Source: Phytoactinopolyspora limicola (GTDB lineage Bacteria > Actinomycetota > Actinomycetes > Jiangellales > Jiangellaceae). Taken from it: a stretch of 64,000 bases of DNA. The stretch lies in the NCBI RefSeq assembly GCF_011320225.1, contig NZ_JAAOEN010000003.1:434001-498000 (forward strand), given 5' to 3'. Made by a program: the position numbers and the translations under genes. The notes under the pieces are model-generated. The model saw only the letters and a program-made list of their open reading frames with translations. It was not told the DNA's origin and made no database searches. Below, one piece after another: positions 1-9,319 of the stretch; the stretch's first letter is position 1, and each line of letters opens with the position of its first letter.

Positions 1-1355
1 GGGTCGACGTCCTGCTTCAGCCTGGCCAGCCGGTCTCGGGTCCCCGCGGCGAAGGCGTGCCGGGCGAGGGCATGGCGTTCCTGCCCCTCGGTGAAGTTGA
101 GATAACCCGGCAACGTGGCAAGGTTCTCCGCCAGGCGCTCCCAGGTGTGGCCGAACCGCTGCTCGAGTTCCACGTCCGCTTCCGGCGACATGATCAATCC
201 GACCAGTTCGAGAACGTACGCACCAGTGCGGGCGTCGAAGCTCACATGAGGATTCGGTGTGGAGATGGCACCACCCGCATGGCGTAGCTCGGCGAAGAGG
301 ACGGGAGACGGCGGTTGGTCACCCACCACGGCGTCGATCATCGCTTCGCCCACGTTTGTGCCTGCCTCGTGTAGCCACCGCCCGCTGGTCGCCGCCGGCA
401 GCGGATCGACGGGGTCTTGAGAGATCTCGGCACAGCGGGCGAACGGCAGCACCCCGAACGTGTCCAGGAGCGGAGACCGCCACCGCCGCCACTCGTCGAC
501 CATGGCCTTGCCCTCCGCGAGGTCTCCCGAATGGCAGCCGCGGAATATGGCGAACGTCTGTCCACGCAGCGGTTCCGGCACGATATCCAGCGGCGGGAAC
601 GCTGTGATGTTGAACGCGCTGGTCAACTCGGTGGGAGCGTCGGCGGTCCGGGTGCGGAACCGGTCGAAGACGTCCAAGGCCGCGTCGACGGGATAGAAGA
701 GGTTACCCGCATACACCTCGTCGACCGGGGCGAGGGCAACCGTCATCTCCACGATCACCCCCAGCGTGCCGCCGCCGGCGCCGCATAGTCCCCAGAACAA
801 CTCCGGCGACGATTCCGCGGTCGCGACGACCACCCGGCCGTCGGCGAGCACAACGCGCAAGGAGCGCACACTATCCACCGCCAACCCATAGTGGCGTGCC
901 AACCAGCCAGTGCCGCCACCAACGGTGTAACCGACAGCGCCCACGTGTGGTGCCGAACCCAGCAAGGGGGCGAGCCCGTGTTCCTGGGCAGCGGCGAGCA
1001 CGGGCCGCCACGTGACGCCGCCACCCATCGTCGCGGTGCGCGCGGCCGGATCGATGCGGACGCCGTCGAACGCTGACATCACCATCAGAATGGACTGCTC
1101 GTCGGCGGGGACCACCACGCCGTGTCCCGTCGTTTGGACAGCGACACTCAACCCCAGCTGGCGAGCGTAAGCGAGGGTCACGACGACGTCGTCTTCGTCG
1201 GCCGGAACGACGACGGCCGCCGGCCGGTGGGTCCAGGCCAGGTTCCAGGCGGCCGCAGCCGTCTCGTATCGCGTATCCCCCGGAGTGATCACCGATCCGC
1301 GGACCGCGGTGGTCAGTGCGTCGATGCGTGATGGGCGGGAAAAGGAAATCGTCAT
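1..1355 (-). CDS. FAD-linked (BBE/PCMH-type) oxidoreductase, 3' end outside window
   Basis: The visible 451 codons run off the left edge, so the C-terminus is missing. The N-terminal half is a PCMH/vanillyl-alcohol-oxidase-type FAD domain: PAAVVVPADEDDVV near residue 45 and TTGHGV near 75-80, whose His78 sits where the family attaches FAD covalently. The berberine-bridge family's second link, a Cys in GxCPTVG, is replaced by GSAPHVG (about 132-138), so at most mono-covalent FAD is expected. A BBE-like C-terminal segment (LNFTEGQE) lies near the window start. Such enzymes oxidise sugars, alcohols or natural-product intermediates; the substrate cannot be told. The start is an ATG preceded by a GGGGGTCC stretch. 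It is divergent from a LuxR-type regulator, which may control it. Confidence 0.85.
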   Translation of the reverse strand, partial: MTISFSRPSRIDALTTAVRGSVITPGDTRYETAAAAWNLAWTHRPAAVVVPADEDDVVVTLAYARQLGLSVAVQTTGHGVVVPADEQSILMVMSAFDGVRIDPAARTATMGGGVTWRPVLAAAQEHGLAPLLGSAPHVGAVGYTVGGGTGWLARHYGLAVDSVRSLRVVLADGRVVVATAESSPELFWGLCGAGGGTLGVIVEMTVALAPVDEVYAGNLFYPVDAALDVFDRFRTRTADAPTELTSAFNITAFPPLDIVPEPLRGQTFAIFRGCHSGDLAEGKAMVDEWRRWRSPLLDTFGVLPFARCAEISQDPVDPLPAATSGRWLHEAGTNVGEAMIDAVVGDQPPSPVLFAELRHAGGAISTPNPHVSFDARTGAYVLELVGLIMSPEADVELEQRFGHTWERLAENLATLPGYLNFTEGQERHALARHAFAAGTRDRLARLKQDVD

Positions 1356-1513
1356 GTCGGACCCCCTGCTAATCGTTGTCGGCACCTCATGGCTGTGGTC
1401 AGTCTTCGCCGTGCGGGGTGCGGGGGCCATCCCGCCGGCAGTGGGTTCTTCGCCGAGGCGTCCCCCTCAAGCTAGGGATATCGCGAGCCGTTCCATGCGA
1501 GTAGCCTCGGACA

Positions 1514-2626
1514 ATGGGGAATGCGGACTCGGTCCAGCTCCGCCACGGCGCACATCGCGTTCACGAAATATGCGCCGACGCCGTCGAACCGACAGAATTC
1601 GTCGACGCGTTACGGGAGGTCTTCGCCCGCTCTCTCGGCGTATGTGCGTCCTTCATCAGTGCCACCGACCCGGACACCACGATCGTCGCTACGGCCGCCG
1701 TCGTCGACAACCTCCCGCTGGCGATGTGTGCACCGTGGTTCCACAACGAGTTTCTCGCCGAGGACTTCAACAAGTTCGCCGACCTGCATCGCAACGCTAG
1801 CGCCGTGGCCACCCTGCACCGGGCGACACAGAACCACCCGGTTCTGAGCCCGCGCTACGTCGAGCTGTATCAACCCGTCGGGTTCGGCCCGGAACTGCGC
1901 ACCACGTTTTCCATGGATGGCGCCTGCTGGGGAATCGCGAATCTGCTGCGTGAAAGCGGAACTCAGGACTTCGACGACGTCGAGCTGGCCTGGGTCGAAC
2001 AGCTTCGCCGGCCGATCGCCGACGCTCTGCGGCGCAGAATCCTCGGCTCCGGGGTCCACGACAACGACGACGTCATCCCCGGAATCGTGACGTTCGATCC
2101 CGATGGGCACATCCTCTCGATGTCGGAGAACGCGGCCGCCCTTCTGGACGAACTCGACATGCTGCCCATCGACGCCGGGCCCGACGTCCAAGTGCCGGGT
2201 CAGGCGTACATGGTGGTCACCTTGGCCCGCGCTCGCGCCACCGGCCACGGCAGCGCACTGCGTCCGGTCACCCGGGTTCGGGGTTCATCCGGGCGATGGC
2301 TCACCCTCCGGGGCGACTGCACGACGGCACGCTCGGGTGAGATCGTCAACGTCGTCCTGGTCATCGAACCTTCGCGACCGTCCGAGATCACGCCGCTGCT
2401 CGTCGCCGCCTACAACCTCACCGCCCGAGAACAGGAGGTACTCGGTGAGCTCACGGCGGGCCGTCGTACCGCTGAGATCGCCGCCCGGCTGTTCATCTCC
2501 GAACACACCGTGCGTGATCACATAAAGTCGATCTTCGCGAAGACGGCCACCACGTCGCGGGGTGAGCTGATGAGCACCATGTTCCACCAGCACGCCTACC
2601 CCGTCACCAACGTCGTGCACCACTGA
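1514..2626 (+). CDS. LuxR-family transcriptional regulator
   Basis: A 370-aa protein with a C-terminal LuxR/GerE helix-turn-helix at about residues 300-360: LTAREQEVLGELTAG, then AARLFISEHTVRDHIKSIF, the usual four-helix recognition signature. The first 200 residues look like a GAF/PAS-type sensory domain, and residues about 200-290 like a second small sensor region; there is no receiver domain or ATPase module. No clear Shine-Dalgarno precedes the ATG, so it may be leaderless or start elsewhere. It is divergent from the FAD oxidoreductase across about 158 bp, which makes that gene the obvious target. Its 3' end overlaps the convergent membrane-protein gene by 23 bp. Confidence 0.85.
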   Translation: MGNADSVQLRHGAHRVHEICADAVEPTEFVDALREVFARSLGVCASFISATDPDTTIVATAAVVDNLPLAMCAPWFHNEFLAEDFNKFADLHRNASAVATLHRATQNHPVLSPRYVELYQPVGFGPELRTTFSMDGACWGIANLLRESGTQDFDDVELAWVEQLRRPIADALRRRILGSGVHDNDDVIPGIVTFDPDGHILSMSENAAALLDELDMLPIDAGPDVQVPGQAYMVVTLARARATGHGSALRPVTRVRGSSGRWLTLRGDCTTARSGEIVNVVLVIEPSRPSEITPLLVAAYNLTAREQEVLGELTAGRRTAEIAARLFISEHTVRDHIKSIFAKTATTSRGELMSTMFHQHAYPVTNVVHH

Positions 2627-3224
2627 ATGGCACCGCGACGTAGGCGGCAACCACCACGAGGAACAGCCCTCCCGCCATCACCCACATTGCCGGAGTCACC
2701 TCATCCGCGATCAGCACCGCCCACCAATAGGCGCCTCCGTCGCTTTCGGGGTCAGACTGGTCCGGCATCCCGAACATGGCACTGACCAGCAGCACCACCA
2801 TGGGCGGTAGCCACGTCAGCAAGGGCCGCCCCACAACAACCATGACGGTCGCCAACCCGGCACACACCAGAACATTGCGAGCGATGGGCGCCGCGTCTAC
2901 GTCCGCGCCGGCCAGGACGCCGACGCTGGCAGCCGCCACCGCGGCGGTGGTCCAGGTGAGGATCCACAACAGGCGGGCCAACGCTGCCCTGGGCGGATCC
3001 GGTAGCGGCGCGCTCGTGGGATAGGCGCAGGCGACGGCGGCGGCAACCCCGGCGATGGCGGGAATCAGCAGCAGTGCCGCCACCGGGTCCGCGAACACCA
3101 CCATACCGAGCCGTCGTACTGATACCTCGGCGCAGATGAGTGACGCCAGGGCAGTGATGATCATGACGAGGCCAGCGAGCCGACTGTGATGTACGCCGAC
3201 CCACGCTCGCCCGGCTGTCGTCAC
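2604..3224 (-). CDS. Small integral membrane protein, last gene of an ABC operon
   Basis: 206 aa dominated by hydrophobic segments, consistent with about six membrane helices; no recognised motif. The start overlaps the stop of the upstream permease by 4 bp, and the whole set (peptide ORF, ATPase, 419-aa permease, this gene) is collinear, so it is probably an accessory membrane subunit of that transporter. It ends within the tail of the convergent LuxR gene. The family is not identified. Confidence 0.7.
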   Translation of the reverse strand: MTTAGRAWVGVHHSRLAGLVMIITALASLICAEVSVRRLGMVVFADPVAALLLIPAIAGVAAAVACAYPTSAPLPDPPRAALARLLWILTWTTAAVAAASVGVLAGADVDAAPIARNVLVCAGLATVMVVVGRPLLTWLPPMVVLLVSAMFGMPDQSDPESDGGAYWWAVLIADEVTPAMWVMAGGLFLVVVAAYVAVPFSGARRW

Positions 3225-4480
3225 CGCTCAAGCTCACATCGGGCGAACCGATCGATAACCTCGGTGGTCTCACCCGGCGAGAGCAACCGGTCGTGGTCCG
3301 GATCGAACCACCGGTCCCCGGTTGGGAGCGACGCCAGGTCCAGCCAGGTGAAAATCAATGCCGTTAAGTCGCCCCAGAACTCGTCCGGGGGTCCGATGTC
3401 AGCCCTCAGGGCATCACAATGAACCGGGTCGACCAGCCCATAGGCGACCTCAAACCATTGCATCTCTTGGCCTTCCAGTACCTCGGTGGGGATCTGGAAC
3501 CCGCGGGTGTCGAAGTTGTCGGGCCAGTAGGTGCGGCTCCTTTCGTGCACGGCGTCCGGCACCAGCGCCGGGTAACCAGCGTCAAGTGCCGCTTCCGACA
3601 AAACCTCGATCTTCGCGACCAGATCCGCGCGAACCCGATCATGCTCGACGTACGTACAGATCCGTGGCATAGACCCGGAACAGTGATCGGGCGGAGACGC
3701 ATCAACAACATAACGGTCACCCGGCAACACCGCCGACGCAGCCGGCACCACCGCGACCACACCAAGCGCCAGCAGCGCCCCGCCAACCGTGGGCAGCACC
3801 CGGCCAGATCTCTCCCGAACCCCGAGCAGAAGCAACACGCCTGCGGTCACGGCGAGCACCAGAGCCTGCCCGCCCAGATAATCGAGGTTGTATCCGTAGC
3901 CGATCCGCGGCGCCGATCCAGCACCCGTCTCAAGAAGCGCGAACCGCCCCGAGAAACCACTGCCTTCATCACCAATCACCAGGAAGAGCACCACACAGAC
4001 CACCCCGGCCGCCAATCCGGCGACGATCGGCCCCAGAAAACGGCCAATCGCCGACCCCAGGGCAACACACCAAACGATCACCAGGAGGCCCACTGCCAAG
4101 GCCAGCATCATCGGACCCCACCCCGCACTAGGCCTGGTGACACCACCCAGCACCAGAACGACGCCCACAGCGACAAGATGAACACCCATCAACGGAACCG
4201 CACACCACATCGCCGCCCACACCAGCGGCCGTTGATGCCCCGCCGCAGTGACCACCAGATGTACCCGCCCCGGACGGGTGAACCGAGCCGCATCCACCGC
4301 GCTCAACGCCGCGGCCAGCGGGCCGACCAGCCACAACACCCCGGACAACCAGTCAACGGTCCACATCCCCTCACCGCGATACGGCATCCCCGTCAGGGAA
4401 AAGTCAAGGATGAACCCGACCAGGTGAACCGGCGCCGCCCACACACCAAACAGCGTGACCGCCGCGAATCGCACACTCAC
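3221..4480 (-). CDS. ABC transporter membrane protein (ABC-2-like permease)
   Basis: 419 aa with a hydrophobic N-terminal two-thirds (multiple helices up to about residue 250) and a mostly soluble C-terminal 150 residues containing Cys pairs (DHCSGS, RICTYVEH) that could be extracytoplasmic. It begins with a GTG that overlaps the ATPase stop (GTGA), indicating translational coupling, so it is most likely the channel partner of that ATPase. The large soluble tail is unusual for a simple ABC-2 permease and might bind the exported substrate or signal. No substrate can be named. Confidence 0.72.
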   Translation of the reverse strand: MSVRFAAVTLFGVWAAPVHLVGFILDFSLTGMPYRGEGMWTVDWLSGVLWLVGPLAAALSAVDAARFTRPGRVHLVVTAAGHQRPLVWAAMWCAVPLMGVHLVAVGVVLVLGGVTRPSAGWGPMMLALAVGLLVIVWCVALGSAIGRFLGPIVAGLAAGVVCVVLFLVIGDEGSGFSGRFALLETGAGSAPRIGYGYNLDYLGGQALVLAVTAGVLLLLGVRERSGRVLPTVGGALLALGVVAVVPAASAVLPGDRYVVDASPPDHCSGSMPRICTYVEHDRVRADLVAKIEVLSEAALDAGYPALVPDAVHERSRTYWPDNFDTRGFQIPTEVLEGQEMQWFEVAYGLVDPVHCDALRADIGPPDEFWGDLTALIFTWLDLASLPTGDRWFDPDHDRLLSPGETTEVIDRFARCELER

Positions 4481-5205
4481 TCCGATTCTCCGATCAGTCC
4501 GGACACGGCGCGCTCGAGCGGCGTCTCCCCCGGTGCTGACGCCACGTCACAGCGCTCCAGCTCCACCACCGAGCCGTCGAACACCAACGAACCGTTGCGG
4601 ATGACGATCACCCGCCCACCTAACCCACGGACGTCCTCAACAAGGTGCGTCGACACAAGCACCACCCGGTTCTGGGCGTTCCCAACGATCGTTTCTCGCA
4701 GCACCGCACGTTGCCGAGGATCAAGTCCCCCGCTGGGTTCGTCCAGCAAAACCACCGGCGGGTTGTGAACGAGCGCGTGCGCAATCCCCAGCCGCTGCCG
4801 CATTCCTTTCGACAATTCGCGGATCTTGCTCTGCCGACGGTCCAACAGCCGAGTCTGCTCCAGCACACTCGTCACAGCCGCATCGCGATCCTTCCTCGGC
4901 ACGCGGTGTAACCACGCGACATAGTGCAGGAACTCCTCGCACGTCGCGGCTCTGGGCAGGTCCAGCTCCTCCGGCAAATATCCAAGCAACTGGCTTCCTG
5001 GCCCCTCGAGGCGTAACGAACCTGAACTTGGCCGGTCAATCCCGGCCACCACCCGGAACAGGGTCGATTTTCCCGCGCCGTTCGCTCCCACCAGACACGT
5101 CACACCAGGCTCAAGGTGCAACGACAACGGGCCCAACTGAAACCGACGCCCGTGTTTCTTCACGAGGTCTTTAGCCACGATGGCACCCGGCGACAACACC
5201 GTCAC
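4477..5205 (-). CDS. ABC transporter ATP-binding protein
   Basis: A single nucleotide-binding domain of 242 aa from the chosen GTG. Visible motifs are Walker A GANGAGKST, signature LSKGMRQRLG, Walker B VVLLDEPSGGLD and switch His in VLVSTHLVED, typical of ABC-2-type exporters. The frame remains open to an earlier TTG at 5277, but that lies inside a 15-bp hairpin stem. The GTG at 5205 has GGGAGG about 6 bp upstream and starts just before the conserved VAKDLVKKHG strand, so I prefer it. It is followed by overlapping permease genes and preceded by a 37-codon peptide gene, so its cargo may be that peptide. Confidence 0.88.
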   Translation of the reverse strand: MTVLSPGAIVAKDLVKKHGRRFQLGPLSLHLEPGVTCLVGANGAGKSTLFRVVAGIDRPSSGSLRLEGPGSQLLGYLPEELDLPRAATCEEFLHYVAWLHRVPRKDRDAAVTSVLEQTRLLDRRQSKIRELSKGMRQRLGIAHALVHNPPVVLLDEPSGGLDPRQRAVLRETIVGNAQNRVVLVSTHLVEDVRGLGGRVIVIRNGSLVFDGSVVELERCDVASAPGETPLERAVSGLIGESE

Positions 5206-5238
5206 CCATTCCTCCCAAACATTCAGGCAACCCATAGG

Positions 5239-5277
5239 TTGCGCCAGGAGACACCGAACGGCTGTCTCCTGGCGCAA
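5239..5277 (-). terminator. Perfect 15-bp hairpin between peptide gene and ABC operon
   Basis: The arms TTGCGCCAGGAGACA and TGTCTCCTGGCGCAA pair perfectly around a 9-nt loop. The stem begins 12 bp after the stop codon of the small peptide gene and about 33 bp before the ATPase start. There is no long T-run on the minus strand, so it may act as a partial terminator or mRNA-stabilising hairpin, giving more peptide transcript than transporter transcript. This arrangement is common for precursor-peptide operons. Confidence 0.7.
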
Positions 5278-5289
5278 GAAAAGTCGAAC

Positions 5290-5403
5290 TCAGTAGCTGG
5301 TTGGTCCCCGGTAGATCCAGGACGAGTGTTTGTCGGGTTTGAACGTACGCCGGTCGAGAGTGACCCGTATCTGGCCCCGCGCACGCACCCCGGCCGACGG
5401 CAT
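5290..5403 (-). CDS. 37-aa cationic peptide, putative secreted or signalling peptide
   Basis: A short ORF read directly from sequence: ATG with an excellent Shine-Dalgarno (AAGGAGGGGGCG abutting the start) and a TGA stop, followed by a perfect hairpin. The peptide begins MPSAGVRARGQIRV and ends SSWIYRGPTSY. It is basic, lacks a hydrophobic signal sequence, has no Cys, and has an aromatic C-terminal third. It is the first gene ahead of an ABC ATPase and two membrane proteins on the same strand, as for precursor peptides or peptide cues of dedicated exporters. No modification enzyme is visible nearby, so calling it a RiPP precursor would be a guess. I do not recognise the family. Confidence 0.6.
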   Translation of the reverse strand: MPSAGVRARGQIRVTLDRRTFKPDKHSSWIYRGPTSY

Positions 5404-5548
5404 CGCCCCCTCCTTGGTGCCTGCCAGTCTCGCTGAACCGAGGCTGAAAGTGACCGAATGTTATCGGAAACAACACATCCAGAAATAGACCCCAAGCCGA
5501 ACCGTGCGGATTCCGGATATCTCCCGTCGGCAGTGGTAATGTCCGGAC

Positions 5549-6034
5549 GTGCAGGAGAGGATCACCTTCTTTGATCAGGTCTACGGCATCGGGTTGCGCA
5601 TCGCGGCTGGTAGTGGCCGCAGTTGGATGGACCAGCCCGGCGGTGACCCACAACATGCACATTGCCAGATTGATCTGCCCGGTGACACGCTTCTTCCGTC
5701 GACGGACCTTAAGCAACGCTTGACGTCAGGTGTCTTCTTTCTCGCCTGGGATGACGTGCTGCGCTTCGCTGACGAGCTAACCGACCTCGCCGTCGCGCCC
5801 AGCGCGGAGACGGCCAGCCTGGGTGACCGTAGTACTCGGCTGAGCGTCCGGATCCGACCCGACGGACGGTTGCGCGCAGAGGCCGTCATCGCTCAGGGCC
5901 ATCACGTCGCCATAACAGTGCGTTGCCAGACGTTGTGGGATTGGCACTTCGGTGTCCGGGAGGACTTGCCGGCCCTCGCGGCCCGGTTGCGCTCGGCGGT
6001 TTCCAAGACCCGCCCGCCGAACCGCCAAATGTAG
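5549..6034 (+). CDS. Hypothetical protein
   Basis: 161 aa from a GTG start, no signal peptide or membrane segment. The sequence alternates short beta-like stretches (GVFFLAWDDVLRFADELTDL, TRLSVRIRPDGRLRAEAVI, HHVAITVRC), resembling small actinobacterial one-domain DUF proteins of the DUF6228/DUF5959 kind, but I cannot assign it firmly. It is divergent from the peptide/ABC operon and converges with the SulP gene, ending 1 bp from it. Composition is like its neighbours, and the length and lack of strong competing frames support a real gene. Confidence 0.6.
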   Translation: MQERITFFDQVYGIGLRIAAGSGRSWMDQPGGDPQHAHCQIDLPGDTLLPSTDLKQRLTSGVFFLAWDDVLRFADELTDLAVAPSAETASLGDRSTRLSVRIRPDGRLRAEAVIAQGHHVAITVRCQTLWDWHFGVREDLPALAARLRSAVSKTRPPNRQM

Positions 6035-6035
6035 T

Positions 6036-7631
6036 TTAATGCTGGCCGCTGAGCTGGCCCGTGGTGCGCGCGTGCAGCGCGGCACTGTGGGGGTTGAGCC
6101 CGATGATCTCGGCATCGACACCACGTGCGGCGTACTTGGCGACGACGGTGTCCAAGGTGGCGACGGCTGAGGTGTCCCACACATGGGCGTCGGTCAGGTC
6201 GATGATCACCCGGGGCGTCGGCTCGGCGTAGTCGAAGCTGTGGACCAGTTCGTTGGTGGAGGCGAAGAACAGTTCGCCGGTGATCGCGTAGATCCGGATG
6301 CCGCCGTCCGGGTCCAGGACGCTGGAGACGTCGACCAGATGCGCGACGCGCCGGGCGAAGAAGATCGCGGCCAGCAGCACACCGGCGATGACACCGTACG
6401 CGAGGTTGTGGGTGGCCACGACGATCACCACGGTGGTCACCATCACCGCCGTCTCGGTGAGCGGCGTCCGTTTCAGCACACTGGGCCGGATGCTGGACCA
6501 GTCGAACGTCGAGATCGACACCATCACCATAACCGCGACGAGTGCCCCCATGGGGATGGCCGCGACGAGGTCACCCAGCACCAAGATCAACACGATGAGG
6601 GTGGCACCGGAGGTGAACGTGGACAGCCGGGTACGTCCACCCGACTTCATGTTGATCACCGTCTGGCCGATCATCGCGCAGCCAGCCATACCACCGAAGA
6701 ATCCGGTGGCGACGTTGGCGATGCCCTGTCCACGAGCTTCGCGGTCCTTGTTCGACGTCGTGTCCGTGTAGTCGTCGACGATCTGCGCGGTCAGGAGGGA
6801 TTCCAGCAGCCCGACGAAGGTCAAGGTCACCGCGAACGGCAAGACGATCATCAGCGTCTCGAGGGTCAGCGGGACCATCGGCACCCCGATCACCGGCAAC
6901 GCGTTGGGCAACTCCCCCATGTCACCCACGGTCGGCACGTTGATCCCGAACGAGACGGTCGCGACGCCGAGCACCACGATCGCCACCAGCGGCGAGGGAA
7001 CCGCCTTGGTGAGCCGCGGCAACAGGTAGATGATCGCTAGCCCGGCCGCCACCAGGACATACACCGGCCAGGACTCCCCGACCACGTGGGGCACCTGGGC
7101 CAGGAAGATCAGGATCGCGAGTGCGTTCACGAACCCGACCAACACGGTTCTGGGCACGAACCGCATCAACCGGCCAACACCCAGCATGCCCAACAGCACC
7201 TGGAGCACTCCCGCCACGATCGTGGCGGCGAACAGATACTCGACGCCGTGCTCACGCACCAACGGCACCATGACCAACGCCATCGCTCCGGTCGCCGCGG
7301 AGATCATGCCCGGACGGCCACCAGCGATGGAGATGATGATCGCGATGGAGAAGGAGGCGTAGAGGCCAACCTTCGGATCTACCCCCGCGATGATCGAGAA
7401 GGCGACGGCCTCCGGGATCAGGGCCAGGGCGACGACGATCCCGGCCAGGATGTCCGCCTTCGGGTTGGACAGCCAGGCCTGCCGGAATCGAGTCCAGAGG
7501 CTGGAGCCGCGGGTCTTGAGGTTGGTGGTGCGGGGTTGTGCGGACAGGGCAGGGTCAGGCGTTGTCGGCAACGTCATCCTCGTGTGTGACACCCGGGTGC
7601 GCGAAGCTCCGCCACCCCGGGCGGCGGACAT
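6036..7631 (-). CDS. SulP-family inorganic anion transporter with STAS domain
   Basis: 531 aa. The membrane part (about residues 50-430) carries SulP hallmarks: [29 protein letters not shown], a [14 protein letters not shown] segment, and [16 protein letters not shown] cytoplasmic STAS domain follows (about 430-531: [23 protein letters not shown]). Members carry sulfate, bicarbonate or other anions with H+ or Na+; there is no linked carbonic anhydrase or sulfur gene to choose between them. The start is uncertain: the ATG at 7577 begins MTLPTTPDP but has GAGG directly abutting it, while the 7631 start lacks a clear ribosome site. About 200 bp upstream hold no gene. Confidence 0.9.
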   Translation of the reverse strand: MSAARGGGASRTRVSHTRMTLPTTPDPALSAQPRTTNLKTRGSSLWTRFRQAWLSNPKADILAGIVVALALIPEAVAFSIIAGVDPKVGLYASFSIAIIISIAGGRPGMISAATGAMALVMVPLVREHGVEYLFAATIVAGVLQVLLGMLGVGRLMRFVPRTVLVGFVNALAILIFLAQVPHVVGESWPVYVLVAAGLAIIYLLPRLTKAVPSPLVAIVVLGVATVSFGINVPTVGDMGELPNALPVIGVPMVPLTLETLMIVLPFAVTLTFVGLLESLLTAQIVDDYTDTTSNKDREARGQGIANVATGFFGGMAGCAMIGQTVINMKSGGRTRLSTFTSGATLIVLILVLGDLVAAIPMGALVAVMVMVSISTFDWSSIRPSVLKRTPLTETAVMVTTVVIVVATHNLAYGVIAGVLLAAIFFARRVAHLVDVSSVLDPDGGIRIYAITGELFFASTNELVHSFDYAEPTPRVIIDLTDAHVWDTSAVATLDTVVAKYAARGVDAEIIGLNPHSAALHARTTGQLSGQH

Positions 7632-7831
7632 GTCTCAAGCTCACACAGCGACGTCGACGGCGCTGGAGCAAGGTGGTACGGCCAGCACAGTGGTGCCGGG
7701 TCTTTCTCAGGCATATGGCGCGGAGAGCTTCACGCGCTATTGCATCTTACGGGGATGACGGTCCGATGACCGACCAGTAGCGCCTTCGCGAACGAACTTG
7801 TCCCTGTGCCCTTGATCACGTCACACGTCGT

Positions 7832-9319
7832 TTACCCCGGGGTGCTCAGCGCCCTGTACCGTCGGCGCGCCCAATAACCGATGACGAGCAAGGCCGCGAC
7901 GAAGGCGACGAATGAGGCGCCGAGGCCGGTGGTGACGAAGAGGTACACACATGCACCCACAGTGGCCGCGGACAGAATGAGGCCGTCGAACTGCCAAGCG
8001 AACATGGCCAGTGCCGACGCATCTCCGAATGGCGTAGGCACCGGCATCAACAGCGACACCGGCATCGGCCCTTTGCCAGCGGCGTACGCGGTCGAGATCA
8101 GGATGATGACAACCGACTCGAGGGCGAGCGCCGCGCCCGGCAGCGACAACCGATCACTCATTCCAGTGCCCGCCGCCACCATGGCCGAGAGCACCACACA
8201 GACGGACAGGGGCGCCATCGAATGCAGGGCTAGCCGGTGCCCAACGGTATAGCGGACGAGCCGGGGCCGCGGAGCGCTGTCGGCGGCAAGCCGGAAACCG
8301 TCACCGAAAACCGTCATACCCGAATAACCCAGGACAACGGCCAGTACGACGAGTGCCGGCTGAATACTCGAAGGCACCGAATCAACCTGGGCTAATACGA
8401 GTACGCACCCGCCGACGCTCGTCACACCCCGGAGAAGTCTGGCCGGGTTCCGCGACATTGCGAGGACGTCACGCCACAGCCATCGTGCGCCTTTCGGTAG
8501 GTGACGTGGGGTGCGCCAGTTCCGGCCCACGGCGGGTGGCGCCCGGAAGACCGCCGTAGCACCCGCGAGATCACCGGTGAGCGCCCACGATCCGGCCGTC
8601 GACAACGTCTGCGCCTGTTCGCGCAGATCGCGGTAGCGAATGGTGTCAAGCAACCTCGGAACGGCCACGACGCCGGCCGCCGCCACGGCCGCGAGCAGGA
8701 CGAAAGCCAGCGCGCCCGGCCCGTCGTCGCCCGGCCAGCCCGCCGCAACCCAATGCCACGCAATGACCGGCCGGACGGGTTCGACCAGCAGGTAGACGAG
8801 GTAGACCGCGCCGCCCACCACGACGATAGCCGCGTGCTTGCGCCTGCTGACAACCTGACCCGCCAGCCAGGTCACCGAGGTGATGACGCCGACGAGGATG
8901 CTCACCGACGTGAACGCGACGACGGACCGGACCGCAACGGCGTCTTCGAGCCACAGAATCACCAGCGGAAGTGCACCCAACACACCCACGAACACCGTCA
9001 GCAGCCCCGCCGCGACGAGGAACGGCCGGCCCAGGGTGCCGCGACGGGAGCGTGGGCCTTGCACCACCACGTCGACCGCGAACGAGTCCAGCATCGCTGG
9101 CCCTCTGACCTGGCCGAACCCGAACGCCAGCAGGAGAAGTGCCCCACTCACCGCGCCGACGATGACGGTCATCGAGTCCGACTGCATCACTGCCAAGGCG
9201 CCTGGATCGCGCAAGGCGGTGACGGCGGCCAAGCCCAGAGGTCCGATGACCACAACGAGCACGAGTACGGACATGTACGCCGCGTTGGCGATCTTCGACC
9301 ACGTCAACCGCGTCGTCAT
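7832..9319 (-). CDS. ABC transporter permease, large polytopic membrane protein
   Basis: 495 aa with roughly ten hydrophobic segments spread over the whole length and one larger soluble stretch near residues 225-290 (RYRDLREQAQTL through the KGARWLWRD region). No catalytic motif. Its start overlaps the stop of the upstream ATPase gene by 4 bp, and the pair matches actinobacterial two-gene ABC exporters of unknown substrate in which the permease resembles a fused ABC-2 dimer. About 200 bp of gene-free sequence lies between it and SulP downstream. Confidence 0.72.
   Translation of the reverse strand: MTTRLTWSKIANAAYMSVLVLVVVIGPLGLAAVTALRDPGALAVMQSDSMTVIVGAVSGALLLLAFGFGQVRGPAMLDSFAVDVVVQGPRSRRGTLGRPFLVAAGLLTVFVGVLGALPLVILWLEDAVAVRSVVAFTSVSILVGVITSVTWLAGQVVSRRKHAAIVVVGGAVYLVYLLVEPVRPVIAWHWVAAGWPGDDGPGALAFVLLAAVAAAGVVAVPRLLDTIRYRDLREQAQTLSTAGSWALTGDLAGATAVFRAPPAVGRNWRTPRHLPKGARWLWRDVLAMSRNPARLLRGVTSVGGCVLVLAQVDSVPSSIQPALVVLAVVLGYSGMTVFGDGFRLAADSAPRPRLVRYTVGHRLALHSMAPLSVCVVLSAMVAAGTGMSDRLSLPGAALALESVVIILISTAYAAGKGPMPVSLLMPVPTPFGDASALAMFAWQFDGLILSAATVGACVYLFVTTGLGASFVAFVAALLVIGYWARRRYRALSTPG

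Noticed and set aside
3419-4768. 449-aa plus-strand open frame across the ABC operon
   Set aside because: Composition (runs of R, H, T, Q) is that of an antisense frame; the minus-strand permease and ATPase are supported by motifs and coupling.
6183-7040. Long plus-strand open frame (285 aa) opposite the SulP gene
   Set aside because: His/Asp/Arg-rich translation typical of antisense frames in GC-rich genes; SulP on the other strand is unambiguous.
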